Source of the DNA: an uncultured Collinsella sp.
GTDB lineage: Bacteria > Actinomycetota > Coriobacteriia > Coriobacteriales > Coriobacteriaceae
Length of the DNA: 64,000 bases
Direction of reading: 5' to 3'
NCBI GenBank assembly: GCA_958413895.1
Contig: CATYVQ010000011.1
Location: 1 to 64,000 of the forward strand
Shown: positions 26,429 through 34,687 of the stretch, piece by piece
Layout of the letters: each line of letters starts with the position of its first letter
Position numbering within the stretch: position 1 is the first letter of the stretch
Translations under genes and position numbers: made by a program
Notes under the pieces: generated by a model
Databases searched by the model: none
Told to the model about the DNA's origin: nothing
The model's input: only the letters and a program-made list of their open reading frames with translations

Positions 26429-26445
26429 ATACCCCCATGGGGTGT
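26429..26445 (-). promoter_or_regulatory. CsoR-like palindrome before the HMA gene
   Basis: ATACCCCCATGGGGTGT, with a perfect CCCCATGGGG core, resembles CsoR operators such as TACCCTACGGGGTA. It lies directly before a CxxC metal-binding gene. Assignment is by similarity and position only. Confidence 0.45.
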
Positions 26446-26507
26446 CCCCATCTTAACCCAAAATCATGTCCGTTCGGTCAATTAGTTTCCCTACTCGAAC
26501 TTTTTTG

Positions 26508-26550
26508 TTGACCATGACTTACTTTCGTGTATAAGTTTTCCTAGGCTAAC
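26508..26550 (+). promoter_or_regulatory. promoter of DUF3793-flavodoxin with dyad site
   Basis: -35 TTGACC (26508-26513), 16 bp and -10 TATAAG (26530-26535). Touching the -10, GTTTTCCTAGGCTAAC (26535-26550) is an imperfect dyad whose TAGGCTAAC matches the centre of the DtxR/IdeR consensus. This could make the operon iron-responsive. Confidence 0.45.
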
Positions 26551-26574
26551 AACTGAGGACCCGAAAGGAGCATC

Positions 26575-27279
26575 GTGACTCGAACCATTGACATCCCAAC
26601 ATACCAAACGGCTGTCGTGCGCAACTGCTCCCCTACGCTCGCAGGTATCAAGCCAGCTTCGCTCTTTACCTATCCCGGCGTTTACGCCAACCAAAACGGA
26701 AAACCCAGCGCCGCCCATATCGAAGAGCGACGCTCTCGCCTGCTCGCCGTCATAGCCCAATGCAACCGCGAGCTCCAGCCACTCGGGATCCACATGAGCG
26801 TTTTGGTCTGGCGCCCCTGCGGAGCGCTCATCTATGTGTACCGCCCTGCGGACCTCATGCGATACCTCTCCGACCCCCGCGCCGCGACGGCGCTTGTCGC
26901 CGAAGGTTACGATGTCCACAACCTGCCCGCATCCCTGGTGCATCTCGCCGCGCGCATTACGCTGGCAAGCAGCAATGCCGCAGAAAGCGCCTATGACGGC
27001 AGCGTCTGCGCACTCGCGCGAAATAGGCACTGCGATACGGGCTGCACGTGCGAGTTCCCCCACGAAATTGGCTATTTTTTGGGCTATCCCTACGAAGATG
27101 TCCATCAGTTTATCGTCCAGCACGGCGAAAACTATAAGGTCTTTGGCGCATGGAAGGTATACACAAACGTTGAACAGGCGCTCACGACCTTCGATTCCTA
27201 TCGCGCATGCACGCAATACCTTACCTACATCTATCAACAGGGCTGCACCCTGGGACAACTTGTCCAGGCAACCCGATAG
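26575..27279 (+). CDS. DUF3793 family protein
   Basis: 234 residues, GTG start behind AAAGGAG. The C-terminal CDTGCTCEFPHEIGYFLGYP and the YKVFGAWKVY stretch are typical of DUF3793, a family of unknown function common in gut anaerobes and often next to flavodoxin or iron-transport genes. Several clustered Cys and His residues could bind metal. It shares an operon with flavodoxin 46 bp downstream. Confidence 0.8.
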   Translation: MTRTIDIPTYQTAVVRNCSPTLAGIKPASLFTYPGVYANQNGKPSAAHIEERRSRLLAVIAQCNRELQPLGIHMSVLVWRPCGALIYVYRPADLMRYLSDPRAATALVAEGYDVHNLPASLVHLAARITLASSNAAESAYDGSVCALARNRHCDTGCTCEFPHEIGYFLGYPYEDVHQFIVQHGENYKVFGAWKVYTNVEQALTTFDSYRACTQYLTYIYQQGCTLGQLVQATR

Positions 27280-27325
27280 AGCATACAAAACGCGGCCGCA
27301 CGCCGCACAACCGAAAGGAAAACAT

Positions 27326-27745
27326 ATGAGCAAGATCGCAGTCGTCTACTGGAGCGGTACAGGCAACACCGAGGCCATGGCAAACTTCGTTGCCGAGGGC
27401 GCAACCGGTGCCGGCGCCGAGACAGAGGTCATCTCCTGCGCCGACTTCTCCGCAGACAAGGCCGCTGGCTATGACGCCATTGCCTTCGGCTGCCCCGCCA
27501 TGGGTTCCGAGGAGCTTGAGTATGACGAGTTCCAGCCTATGTGGGACGAGGTCAAGGAGACCCTCGGCGATAAGAAGGTCGTCCTCTTTGGCTCCTACTC
27601 GTGGGCCGAGGGCGAGTGGATGGATAACTGGAAGACCGATGCCGACGAGGCGGGCGTCAACGTCGTCGATTCCGTCATTTGCTACGATGCGCCCGACGAT
27701 GAGGGCGAGGCGGCCTGCAAGGCCCTGGGAGCGGAGCTCGCGTAA
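27326..27745 (+). CDS. flavodoxin
   Basis: 139 residues, short-chain flavodoxin length. The FMN phosphate loop WSGTGNTEAMA is at residues 9-19, and FGSYSWAEGEWMDNW provides the second flavin loop. Flavodoxin carries low-potential electrons in place of ferredoxin, classically under iron limitation. AAAGGAA precedes the ATG. It probably serves anaerobic enzymes such as the ribonucleotide reductase activase encoded elsewhere in the window. Confidence 0.92.
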   Translation: MSKIAVVYWSGTGNTEAMANFVAEGATGAGAETEVISCADFSADKAAGYDAIAFGCPAMGSEELEYDEFQPMWDEVKETLGDKKVVLFGSYSWAEGEWMDNWKTDADEAGVNVVDSVICYDAPDDEGEAACKALGAELA

Positions 27746-27860
27746 CGAACCCAGGGCCTCCAAAAGAGCCTGCATCAAAGCGCATCCCCATCCCTACAAA
27801 AGAGCGGGGGCTGGATTCAAGTTGAACTGCACCCCAAAACTTGGACGGCTTAAATAAGAA

Positions 27861-28766
27861 CTACGCCGCAAGGGGCTGGTTCCGGAACTCCTCCGGGGTC
27901 AGCCCCTTCAGTTTAACCTGCCTTCGCCTCGTGTTCCAATGGGCGACGTACGCGTCCAGGTCCGCCTTGAAGGACTCGAAGTCGGGCCATGTCCTTCCCC
28001 GGAAGAACTCGTCCTTCATGTGGCCGAAGACCTGCTCGGTGGCGCCGTTGTCGATGCAGTTGCCCTTTCTGGACATGCTCTGGACGATTCCGGCGTCCCT
28101 CAGCCTCCCGCACCATGCGGCGTGCTGGTACTGCCAGCCCATGTCGCTGTGGAGCACCGGCGTCGCGCCCTCGGGCATCTTCGCCAGCAGCTGGTCGAGC
28201 AGCTCGGCCTGCTGCGCCATGTCCGGGCTGGTCGACGTCGACCACGCGACTATCTCCTTGCTGCCGAAGTCGTACACCGGCGCGAAGTAGGCCTTGCCCC
28301 AGGGCTGCTTGAACTCGGTGACGTCGGTGCCCATCTTCTGCCACGGCCCGTCGGCGGCGAAGTCGCGCCCGATGACGTTCTCGAACGTCTCGCCCACGAC
28401 GCCCCTGTACGAGTTGTACCTATGGTAGTCGGTCTCGCGGCGGATGCCGCAGCGGACCCCCATCTCCCGCATCATCTTGAGCACGGTCTTGTCGGCTATG
28501 CGCGCGCCCAGCTCGGCGCGCAGGCACATGGCGACCTGGCGGTGGCCGCACCCGTTGGCCGTGCGCGAGAAGATTTCCGCCACCGCGTCCCGCAGCTCCG
28601 GGCGCGTCGGCCTGGCCGGGTGCGACAGCGCGTAGTAGTAGCTGGACCGGGCCAGGCCGGCGCATTCCAGCAGGATCCCCAGCTTGCACCCCTCCGCGCG
28701 CAGGGCGCTCACGGCCTCGACCTTCGCCCTGGTCAGAGCCCGTCCCTCTCGACCAGGGCACGCAAT
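27861..28766 (-). CDS. IS3-family transposase orfB (DDE integrase core)
   Basis: 301 residues read after a -1 shift at the A7 run 28766-28772. The N-terminal part resembles the HTH_21 region (CGHRQVAMCLRAEL) and the rve domain carries the DDE triad: GTDVTEFKQP, LHSDMGWQYQ and NGATEQVFGHMKDEFF. It has no good start of its own, so it is expected only as the fusion with orfA. The frame is open throughout. Confidence 0.88.
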   Translation of the reverse strand: MACPGREGRALTRAKVEAVSALRAEGCKLGILLECAGLARSSYYYALSHPARPTRPELRDAVAEIFSRTANGCGHRQVAMCLRAELGARIADKTVLKMMREMGVRCGIRRETDYHRYNSYRGVVGETFENVIGRDFAADGPWQKMGTDVTEFKQPWGKAYFAPVYDFGSKEIVAWSTSTSPDMAQQAELLDQLLAKMPEGATPVLHSDMGWQYQHAAWCGRLRDAGIVQSMSRKGNCIDNGATEQVFGHMKDEFFRGRTWPDFESFKADLDAYVAHWNTRRRQVKLKGLTPEEFRNQPLAA

Positions 28767-29229
28767 TTTTTTAGGTAGGCCACCTCGGTCTCGAGCCTTC
28801 GGCAGCGCTCCTCGAGCTCCTGCTCGCGCGTGCGCTTGCGCGGCCCGGGGCCGGACCCCTTCGGCCTGCCCCTGGGCTTGGGCCTGAGCGCCTCGGCGCC
28901 GCCCTCGCGGTAGAGCGCGCACCATCTCTTGAGCGGCGCCAGGGACATGACCCCGAACGCCTCCATGGCGTCCCGCTTGCCCATGCCGCCGTCGACCACG
29001 GCCGAGGCGGCGGCGACCTTCTGCTCGTATGTGTACCTGGCCTGCTTGCCGTCCATGGATAGCAGCACCTCGCTTCCGAACGACCGGTATACGTAGAGCC
29101 ATTGTCTCACGGTGTTGCGCGGGACCGACAGCGCCTTCGCCGCCGACTCGAGCCGTGCCCTCGCTCGAAGAGCCCGATCGCCGCCTTCCTGGCCTCGATG
29201 TCGTGTTTCACTCTCAAGTCGACACGCAT
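28733..29229 (-). pseudogene. IS3-family transposase orfA, frameshifted
   Basis: Helix-turn-helix and leucine-zipper protein of about 165 residues. The natural start is ATG 29229 (MRVDLRVKHDIEARKAAIG) behind GGGAGGC; its frame breaks near 29155, where ALSVPRNTVRQWLYVYRSFG continues in another frame. The length 497 nt is one base short, so a single deletion explains it. The frame ends just past the A7 slippery site used to reach orfB. Without correction no complete transposase is made. Confidence 0.75.
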
Positions 29230-29317
29230 AAAAAGCCTCCCATTTCTCGTGTCCAAGAAATGGGAGGCAGTTCAAGTCCAGCCCCCGCTCTTTTGTAACG
29301 GCAGTTACATCAACCGG

Positions 29318-30070
<753 letters not shown>

Positions 30071-30082
30071 GATAGGACCTCC

Positions 30083-31444
30083 TTACAGACCGGCGATGTG
30101 ATCGGCGGGCGTCGCGACAACCTGTCCGGCGCTCTTGGCGGGACGCTTCTTCTTGGTCTCGGCCGTGCCCAAAAGCCTCGCCTCAAGACCGCTCACCAAG
30201 CGAGCGAGCGGCAGGGTGATGACCAGATAGAACAGGGCGGCAACCACGTACGGCGTAATGGAGCCCGTCGTTGCCACGATGGTGCGGGCGTTCATGACGA
30301 TCTCGACCACGCCCACGGCCGCAAGCAGCGACGTATCCTTGTAAAGCAGGATAAATTCACTGGTCAGCGTAGGCAGGACATTACGGAACGTCTGCGGAAT
30401 CATGACATAGAGCAGCGTCTGGAACGCGTTCATGCCCAGCGAACGCGCGGCCTCGTTCTGGCCCTTGGGGATCGACTGAATACCGGCGCGGAAGATCTCA
30501 CACAGGTAGGCAGACGAGTTCATGGCCATGACGATGACGCCCAGGACATAATCGTCTACCTTGACGCCGGCCAACGGCAGACCGAAGAACGCGATATAGA
30601 TCTGCAGGAACGCCGGCGTACCGCGAATGATATTCACGTAGATGCCGGCGAGGCAGCGCAGGATGCGCGACTTGGAGATGCGCATGAGCGACAGGGCGAA
30701 ACCGAAGGGAATTGCCAGCGGAAACGCCACAAGCACGATCGAAAGCGACATGAGGAAGCCCTTGAAGACGATCGGCAGGCTCTGGACCAAAATGACCGGG
30801 TTCAGGAACAGGCGCAGGAACATATTGGAGTTCCACGCCTCGACCCACGGCTGCTCTTTAAGGTCGGCCAGGAAGTTATCGAAGGCCGTCACGCCCTTGA
30901 TCTCCACCGACGGAATCTTGGAGATCTTCTTGGTCGACCCGTCAGCGAGCGTATAGGTACCGCTAAAGGCCTCGTCGCCGCCCTCGACGGGGAAGGTCAC
31001 GCCGTAGACCTCAACGCGAAAATAGCCGCCAGCGGGTGCCGTCTCGCCAAAGTCAATCTTGAGCGTCTGGCCATCAGCCTTGCACGTGGGTTTTATGGGC
31101 GTACGATCCATGAGGTCCTCGCCCGAAAGCATCGTCAATCGCGTGTCATCAGTACCAAACGTCGTGCCGTCGACAAACGTCAAAGAAAGACCGCTCAGCT
31201 CCTCGTCGGCATCGGCCTGAACTTCCCAGGTAATGCGCGTCTCGGTGCCGCCGACCACATCGCTGCCCGAACCGGTGTTGGGTCGGGCGGTAATCTTTGC
31301 GGTCTCAAGCGCCTGGGCGGTCGTGGGCGCATATGTCCCCACACACACCAGCGCGAGCGCCACGGCCATGACGCAGACTAGCTTTTGGAGCAAGGCGGGC
31401 AGTGGAAAACGCTGCTCCGCAGCCCCTTTGTTCAGTCGAGACAA
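30083..31444 (-). CDS. amino-acid ABC permease with N-terminal extracytoplasmic domain
   Basis: About 453 residues. The C-terminal 250 are a GlnP/HisM-type permease with several helices and the EAA loop GMNAFQTLLYVMIPQTFRN. Before it come a signal-like helix (LLQKLVCVMAVALALVCVGT, about residues 18-37) and a beta-rich region of roughly 150 residues (for example TRITWEVQADADEELSG) that should lie outside the membrane. This ectodomain is unusual for such permeases. A TTG start at 31444 behind AGGAG is chosen; the frame is open to 31549. Confidence 0.83.
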   Translation of the reverse strand: MSRLNKGAAEQRFPLPALLQKLVCVMAVALALVCVGTYAPTTAQALETAKITARPNTGSGSDVVGGTETRITWEVQADADEELSGLSLTFVDGTTFGTDDTRLTMLSGEDLMDRTPIKPTCKADGQTLKIDFGETAPAGGYFRVEVYGVTFPVEGGDEAFSGTYTLADGSTKKISKIPSVEIKGVTAFDNFLADLKEQPWVEAWNSNMFLRLFLNPVILVQSLPIVFKGFLMSLSIVLVAFPLAIPFGFALSLMRISKSRILRCLAGIYVNIIRGTPAFLQIYIAFFGLPLAGVKVDDYVLGVIVMAMNSSAYLCEIFRAGIQSIPKGQNEAARSLGMNAFQTLLYVMIPQTFRNVLPTLTSEFILLYKDTSLLAAVGVVEIVMNARTIVATTGSITPYVVAALFYLVITLPLARLVSGLEARLLGTAETKKKRPAKSAGQVVATPADHIAGL

Positions 31445-31512
31445 GGTGGCTCCTATCGTAGAAGTTGTCGGCAAAACGAGACGGAAATGTTCTCCGTCAA
31501 GAGAAGCGCAAA

Positions 31513-31540
31513 GGCCCTCTCCGCCAAAGCGGAAAGGGCC
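31513..31540 (-). terminator. attenuator-like hairpin between binding protein and permease
   Basis: GC-rich stem of 12 bp with one mismatch and a 4-nt loop, followed on the minus strand by TTTGCGCTTC. Such partial terminators often keep permease levels below binding-protein levels. Confidence 0.6.
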
Positions 31541-31562
31541 CGCGAGCAATCAAGTAGCTATT

Positions 31563-32423
31563 TTACTTGATGTTGTACTTAGCCATGAGGGCATCAACGG
31601 TACCGTCATCGGTCAGGTCCTTGATGGCCTGGTTGACGTCGTCCTTGAGCTTGGTGTTGCCCTGGTTGATGGCGATGGCGTACTCCTCGCCGGTGCTGAT
31701 CTGCTTGATGGTCTGGCAGGTGTTGAACTGTTCGGCGGTCAGCTGGCTGGCGACGGAGCGGTTGGTCACCACGGCGTCGCCCTTATCGGACTGCAGGGCG
31801 CTGAAGCACTCGGTGGCGTCCTTGTAGGGGACAATCTTGGCCTTGGGGAAGTTCTCCTGGGCAAAGGACTCGGCGGTCGAGCCAGACTGGACGATGATGG
31901 TAGCGTCGGCGTTGTTGAGCTTCTCGCTGTAGTTGTCGGCCGTGATGTCGGTGTTATCGACCTTGGTCACGATAGCCTGATCGTCCATGTAGTAGGAATC
32001 GGAGAAAGTGACTTCCTTCTCACGCTCGGGCGTGTCGGTGATAGCCGCGATGGAGACGTCATACTTGGCGCCCGAAGCGACGCCCGGAACCAGCGTGTCA
32101 AAGTCATTGTTGACATACTCGACATCCAGGCCCAGCTTGTCGCCGATAGCCTTGATGAGCTCAAGGTCAAAGCCCTGATAATCGCCGTTGTCATCCTTGT
32201 ACTCAAACGGAGCGTACTCGGCAGAGGTGCCGACGGTCAGCGTACCGTCCTTGACGAGCGCGTACTCCTTGGAGCCGTCGACCTTCTCGACCTTAGCGTC
32301 GTCAGAGCTGCTGGAAGCGGCATCAGAACCAGAGGTGGCGTTGGACGAGCCGCAGCCCGTCAGTGCAAGGGCGATCGCCATGGCGCCCGTGGCGGCAAAT
32401 GCGCCAAGCTTCTTGAGCTTCAT
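31563..32423 (-). CDS. amino-acid ABC transporter substrate-binding lipoprotein
   Basis: 286 residues with a lipoprotein signal (GAMAIALALTGCGSS, Cys about residue 24), a Ser/Asp-rich linker, then a family-3 solute-binding domain: TLTVGTSAEYAPFEY and GFDLELIKAIGDKLGLDVEY near residues 62-100, and the late QSGSTAESFA. The exact amino acid bound is not readable. It is the first gene of the importer operon behind a good promoter; ATG 32423 is preceded by AAGGAGA. Confidence 0.92.
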   Translation of the reverse strand: MKLKKLGAFAATGAMAIALALTGCGSSNATSGSDAASSSSDDAKVEKVDGSKEYALVKDGTLTVGTSAEYAPFEYKDDNGDYQGFDLELIKAIGDKLGLDVEYVNNDFDTLVPGVASGAKYDVSIAAITDTPEREKEVTFSDSYYMDDQAIVTKVDNTDITADNYSEKLNNADATIIVQSGSTAESFAQENFPKAKIVPYKDATECFSALQSDKGDAVVTNRSVASQLTAEQFNTCQTIKQISTGEEYAIAINQGNTKLKDDVNQAIKDLTDDGTVDALMAKYNIK

Positions 32424-32480
32424 AATCAGTCTCCTTCCGATGACCCCGTTTGATTCAGAGGTCTGCAAAAACTGTTGGAT

Positions 32481-32509
32481 ATTATGCACCCGCAAGTGCG
32501 AATCTGCAA
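32481..32509 (-). promoter_or_regulatory. promoter of the amino-acid importer operon
   Basis: Minus strand -35 TTGCAG (32504-32509), 17 bp, -10 CATAAT (32481-32486), about 60 bp before the lipoprotein start. Confidence 0.55.
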
Positions 32510-32570
32510 TTAGAAAACTGATTGAAACAAACCCATAACGTGAATGGAACACTCCACTTTGTGACAGTCG

Positions 32571-33437
32571 TTACTGCTGTAACGACCTTAATAGCGTAAT
32601 TTCCGCTGCATAACCTGCAAGTTCGTTCGGCGTCTCCAAAATAAATGGCAATGATCGCAAGCGGCTATTCGATACAATATTCTGCATAACCTGCATACCG
32701 CCGCCAAACTCTTCACTACCCAGATAGCCCTTACCGATGCATTCGTGGCGGTCCTTATGGGCACCACAGGGGTTCTTCGAATCGTTGATGTGTACGGCAT
32801 GCAAGCGGTCGATACCCACCACACGATCGAACTCGTCGAGCACGCCGTCCAGATCATGGATGATGTCGTAGCCGGCATCGCTCACATGGCAGGTGTCCAG
32901 ACACACGCCCAGCTTGTCCGATAGCTCTGGACGCCTGGCAGCAGCACCCTCGATAATGCGTGCCAGCTCTTCAAAGCTGCGGCCAACCTCGGTACCCTTT
33001 CCCGCCATGGTCTCGAGCAGCACCGTCGTCTGCTGCCCCTCAAACATTACCTGACACAAGGTGTCGACGATCATCTGAATGCCGGCATCAGTCCCCTGCC
33101 CCACATGCGCGCCGGGGTGGAAGTTGTAGTAGTTGCCGGGCAGTGCTTCCAGACGCTGCAAGTCCTCGGTCATTGCCTCCAGGGCAAACTCGCGCGCCCG
33201 CTCTTTGGCCGAGCAGGGGTTATAGGTATACGGGGCATGAGCCACGAGCGGGCCAAAGTCGTTTTGCTCCATAAGCTCGCGCAGGGCCGCCACGTCATCC
33301 ATGTCAAGATCTTTCGCCTTGCCGCCGCGCGGGTTGCGCGTAAAGAATGCAAAGGTGTTGGCGCCAATGGATAGCGCCGTCTCCCCCATTGCCCGATAGC
33401 CCTTCGTCGTCGAAAGATGACACCCAATCGTCAGCAT
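32571..33437 (-). CDS. nfo: endonuclease IV (AP endonuclease)
   Basis: 288 residues, the usual Nfo length. Zinc-site motifs are present: HLSTTKGY at the N-terminus, [15 protein letters not shown] near residue 110, [28 protein letters not shown], and [20 protein letters not shown] near 220. The enzyme cuts at abasic sites in base-excision repair. GAGGGAG precedes the ATG. It ends shortly before the amino-acid importer and has a long hairpin upstream. Confidence 0.94.
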   Translation of the reverse strand: MLTIGCHLSTTKGYRAMGETALSIGANTFAFFTRNPRGGKAKDLDMDDVAALRELMEQNDFGPLVAHAPYTYNPCSAKERAREFALEAMTEDLQRLEALPGNYYNFHPGAHVGQGTDAGIQMIVDTLCQVMFEGQQTTVLLETMAGKGTEVGRSFEELARIIEGAAARRPELSDKLGVCLDTCHVSDAGYDIIHDLDGVLDEFDRVVGIDRLHAVHINDSKNPCGAHKDRHECIGKGYLGSEEFGGGMQVMQNIVSNSRLRSLPFILETPNELAGYAAEITLLRSLQQ

Positions 33438-33457
33438 CTCCAGCTCCCTCTCATCAG

Positions 33458-33520
33458 TTGCGGTGAAATACGATCTATTGGTGCCTTATTTTGGCGCAAA
33501 CAGACCGTATTCCACCGCAA
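33458..33520. repeat. long hairpin C upstream of nfo, 28-bp stem
   Basis: Arms 33458-33485 and 33493-33520 with loop TTATTTT. The few differences between the arms are A/C on the plus strand, hence G-U pairs in minus-strand RNA, the direction in which both neighbours are transcribed. The outer ends TTGCGGTG/CACCGCAA and the flank GTTATAAAAG are shared with the hairpin at 34610-34672. Confidence 0.85.
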
Positions 33521-33574
33521 GTTATAAAAGCGCGGTCCGCCGAGTCCCCCCCCCCTGAGCACCGGCACCGCAGC

Positions 33575-34594
33575 CTAGGGCGTCAAGCGAATCGCATCGA
33601 TGATGTGCGCACAGCGCTGCGTGGCGGCAAGGGGCATGACGGGACTCTCGAGTTTCCCCGCCCGGATGAGCTGGGTCGCATGCTGGATTTCGCCATAGAA
33701 ATCATCGATCTCAAACGGGGCATTTATTTCGAGCGTTCGACCGTCGGAATACTTCACATGAGCGAGCTCGGGGCGATGGAGCCGCTCGATTTCCAACGAG
33801 CCCCGCTCACAGGCAATCGTTAAGCAGCTTTCATATGTTGCTTCGCCGTCGCACACCATATGAATGGGTATACCGCCGACGCTCATATGGATCTCGTCGG
33901 CCCAATCGACGCGACCGCCCGATACGTCACGCCAGCGAACTTCACGGGACGAAACCTCGCAAGCGCCCGCGAGCAAATCCTCAAACCAACCGACTGCATA
34001 GCAGCCCATGTCATATAGACAGCCACCCTGCAACGGATCAAGCAAATAGCCCGAAGGAGACTCGCCGTAATCGAGCTTTTGCACGCTTTCAATCGAGACA
34101 ATACGGCCAAGCTCACCCGACGCAAGCAAGTCCTTCACGCGAGTGCGCATCGGGCAAAACCGATTCTTCATCGCCTCCATAAACAGCACGCCGCGCTCGC
34201 GAGAGGTGGAGGCAATCAAGAGAGCCTCTTCCTCACTCAAAACGGCCGGCTTTTCGCACAGCACGGCCTTTCCGGCGCGCAGCGCGCGACAGGCCCAACG
34301 CGTATGCATGCCATGCGGAAGAGCCAAGTAGATTGCGTCGACATCGGGGTCGGCAATCAACGCGTCATAAGCCGCATCGCCGCTATCGTCAGCCGTGGCA
34401 TAACTGTGCGCGGCATCAATCGAAAACGCCCCGCAAAACTCTTCAACATGCGAAGGAGTGCGACCGGCGGCAGCCACAAGCCGTACCCCGTCCACTTCCT
34501 TGAGCGACGATGCAAATCGATACGAAATGTGCCCAGCGCCCAAAACGCCCCAACGAACCTCACGCAAATCAACACATGAATCCCGATGGCCCAC
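33575..34594 (-). CDS. Gfo/Idh/MocA family oxidoreductase
   Basis: 339 residues. Rossmann motif WGVLGAGHISYRFASSL is near the N-terminus, the family catalytic region CEKPAVLSEEEALL near residue 100, and the C-terminal alpha/beta domain includes YDMGCYAVGWFEDL. These NAD(P) enzymes oxidise sugars, inositols or dihydrodiols; the substrate is unknown. A GTG at 34594 behind AGGGGG is preferred because the longer frame runs through the hairpin at 34610-34672. The gene is bracketed by two related hairpins. Confidence 0.83.
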   Translation of the reverse strand: MGHRDSCVDLREVRWGVLGAGHISYRFASSLKEVDGVRLVAAAGRTPSHVEEFCGAFSIDAAHSYATADDSGDAAYDALIADPDVDAIYLALPHGMHTRWACRALRAGKAVLCEKPAVLSEEEALLIASTSRERGVLFMEAMKNRFCPMRTRVKDLLASGELGRIVSIESVQKLDYGESPSGYLLDPLQGGCLYDMGCYAVGWFEDLLAGACEVSSREVRWRDVSGGRVDWADEIHMSVGGIPIHMVCDGEATYESCLTIACERGSLEIERLHRPELAHVKYSDGRTLEINAPFEIDDFYGEIQHATQLIRAGKLESPVMPLAATQRCAHIIDAIRLTP

Positions 34595-34609
34595 GACAGC
34601 CCCCTTCAG

Positions 34610-34672
34610 TTGCGGTGGAATAGTTCCTGTTTGGCCCCTATTCTGCCGCAAACAGGAACTATTCCACCGCAA
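34610..34672. repeat. long hairpin D, 24-bp perfect arms
   Basis: Arms 34610-34633 and 34649-34672 are perfectly complementary with a 15-nt loop. The first 12 bases of the arm and the GTTATAAAAG flank match the hairpin at 33458-33520; the inner halves differ. It lies 15 bp before the Gfo/Idh start and 15 bp after the aldo/keto reductase gene. Confidence 0.88.
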
Positions 34673-34687
34673 GTTATAAAAGGGGCA

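Larger units (their letters stand above)
27823..29274 (-). mobile_element. IS3-family insertion sequence (IS150-like), 1452 bp
   Basis: Both ends start with TGAACTGC and share CTTGGAC further in (imperfect inverted repeats of about 24 bp), and the ends are TG and CA as usual for IS3. Flanking AGT at 27820-27822 and 29275-29277 is a 3-bp target duplication. It encodes a two-frame transposase on the minus strand. The element sits inside the loop of the hairpin above. Confidence 0.9.
27795..29297. repeat. hairpin split by the IS insertion
   Basis: The 20-nt arm 27795-27814 is perfectly complementary to 29278-29297. Removing the IS and one AGT copy restores a 20-bp stem with an 8-nt loop ATTCAAGT and flanking A and T runs, which is a bidirectional terminator between flavodoxin and the amino-acid ABC operon. 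Confidence 0.85.
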
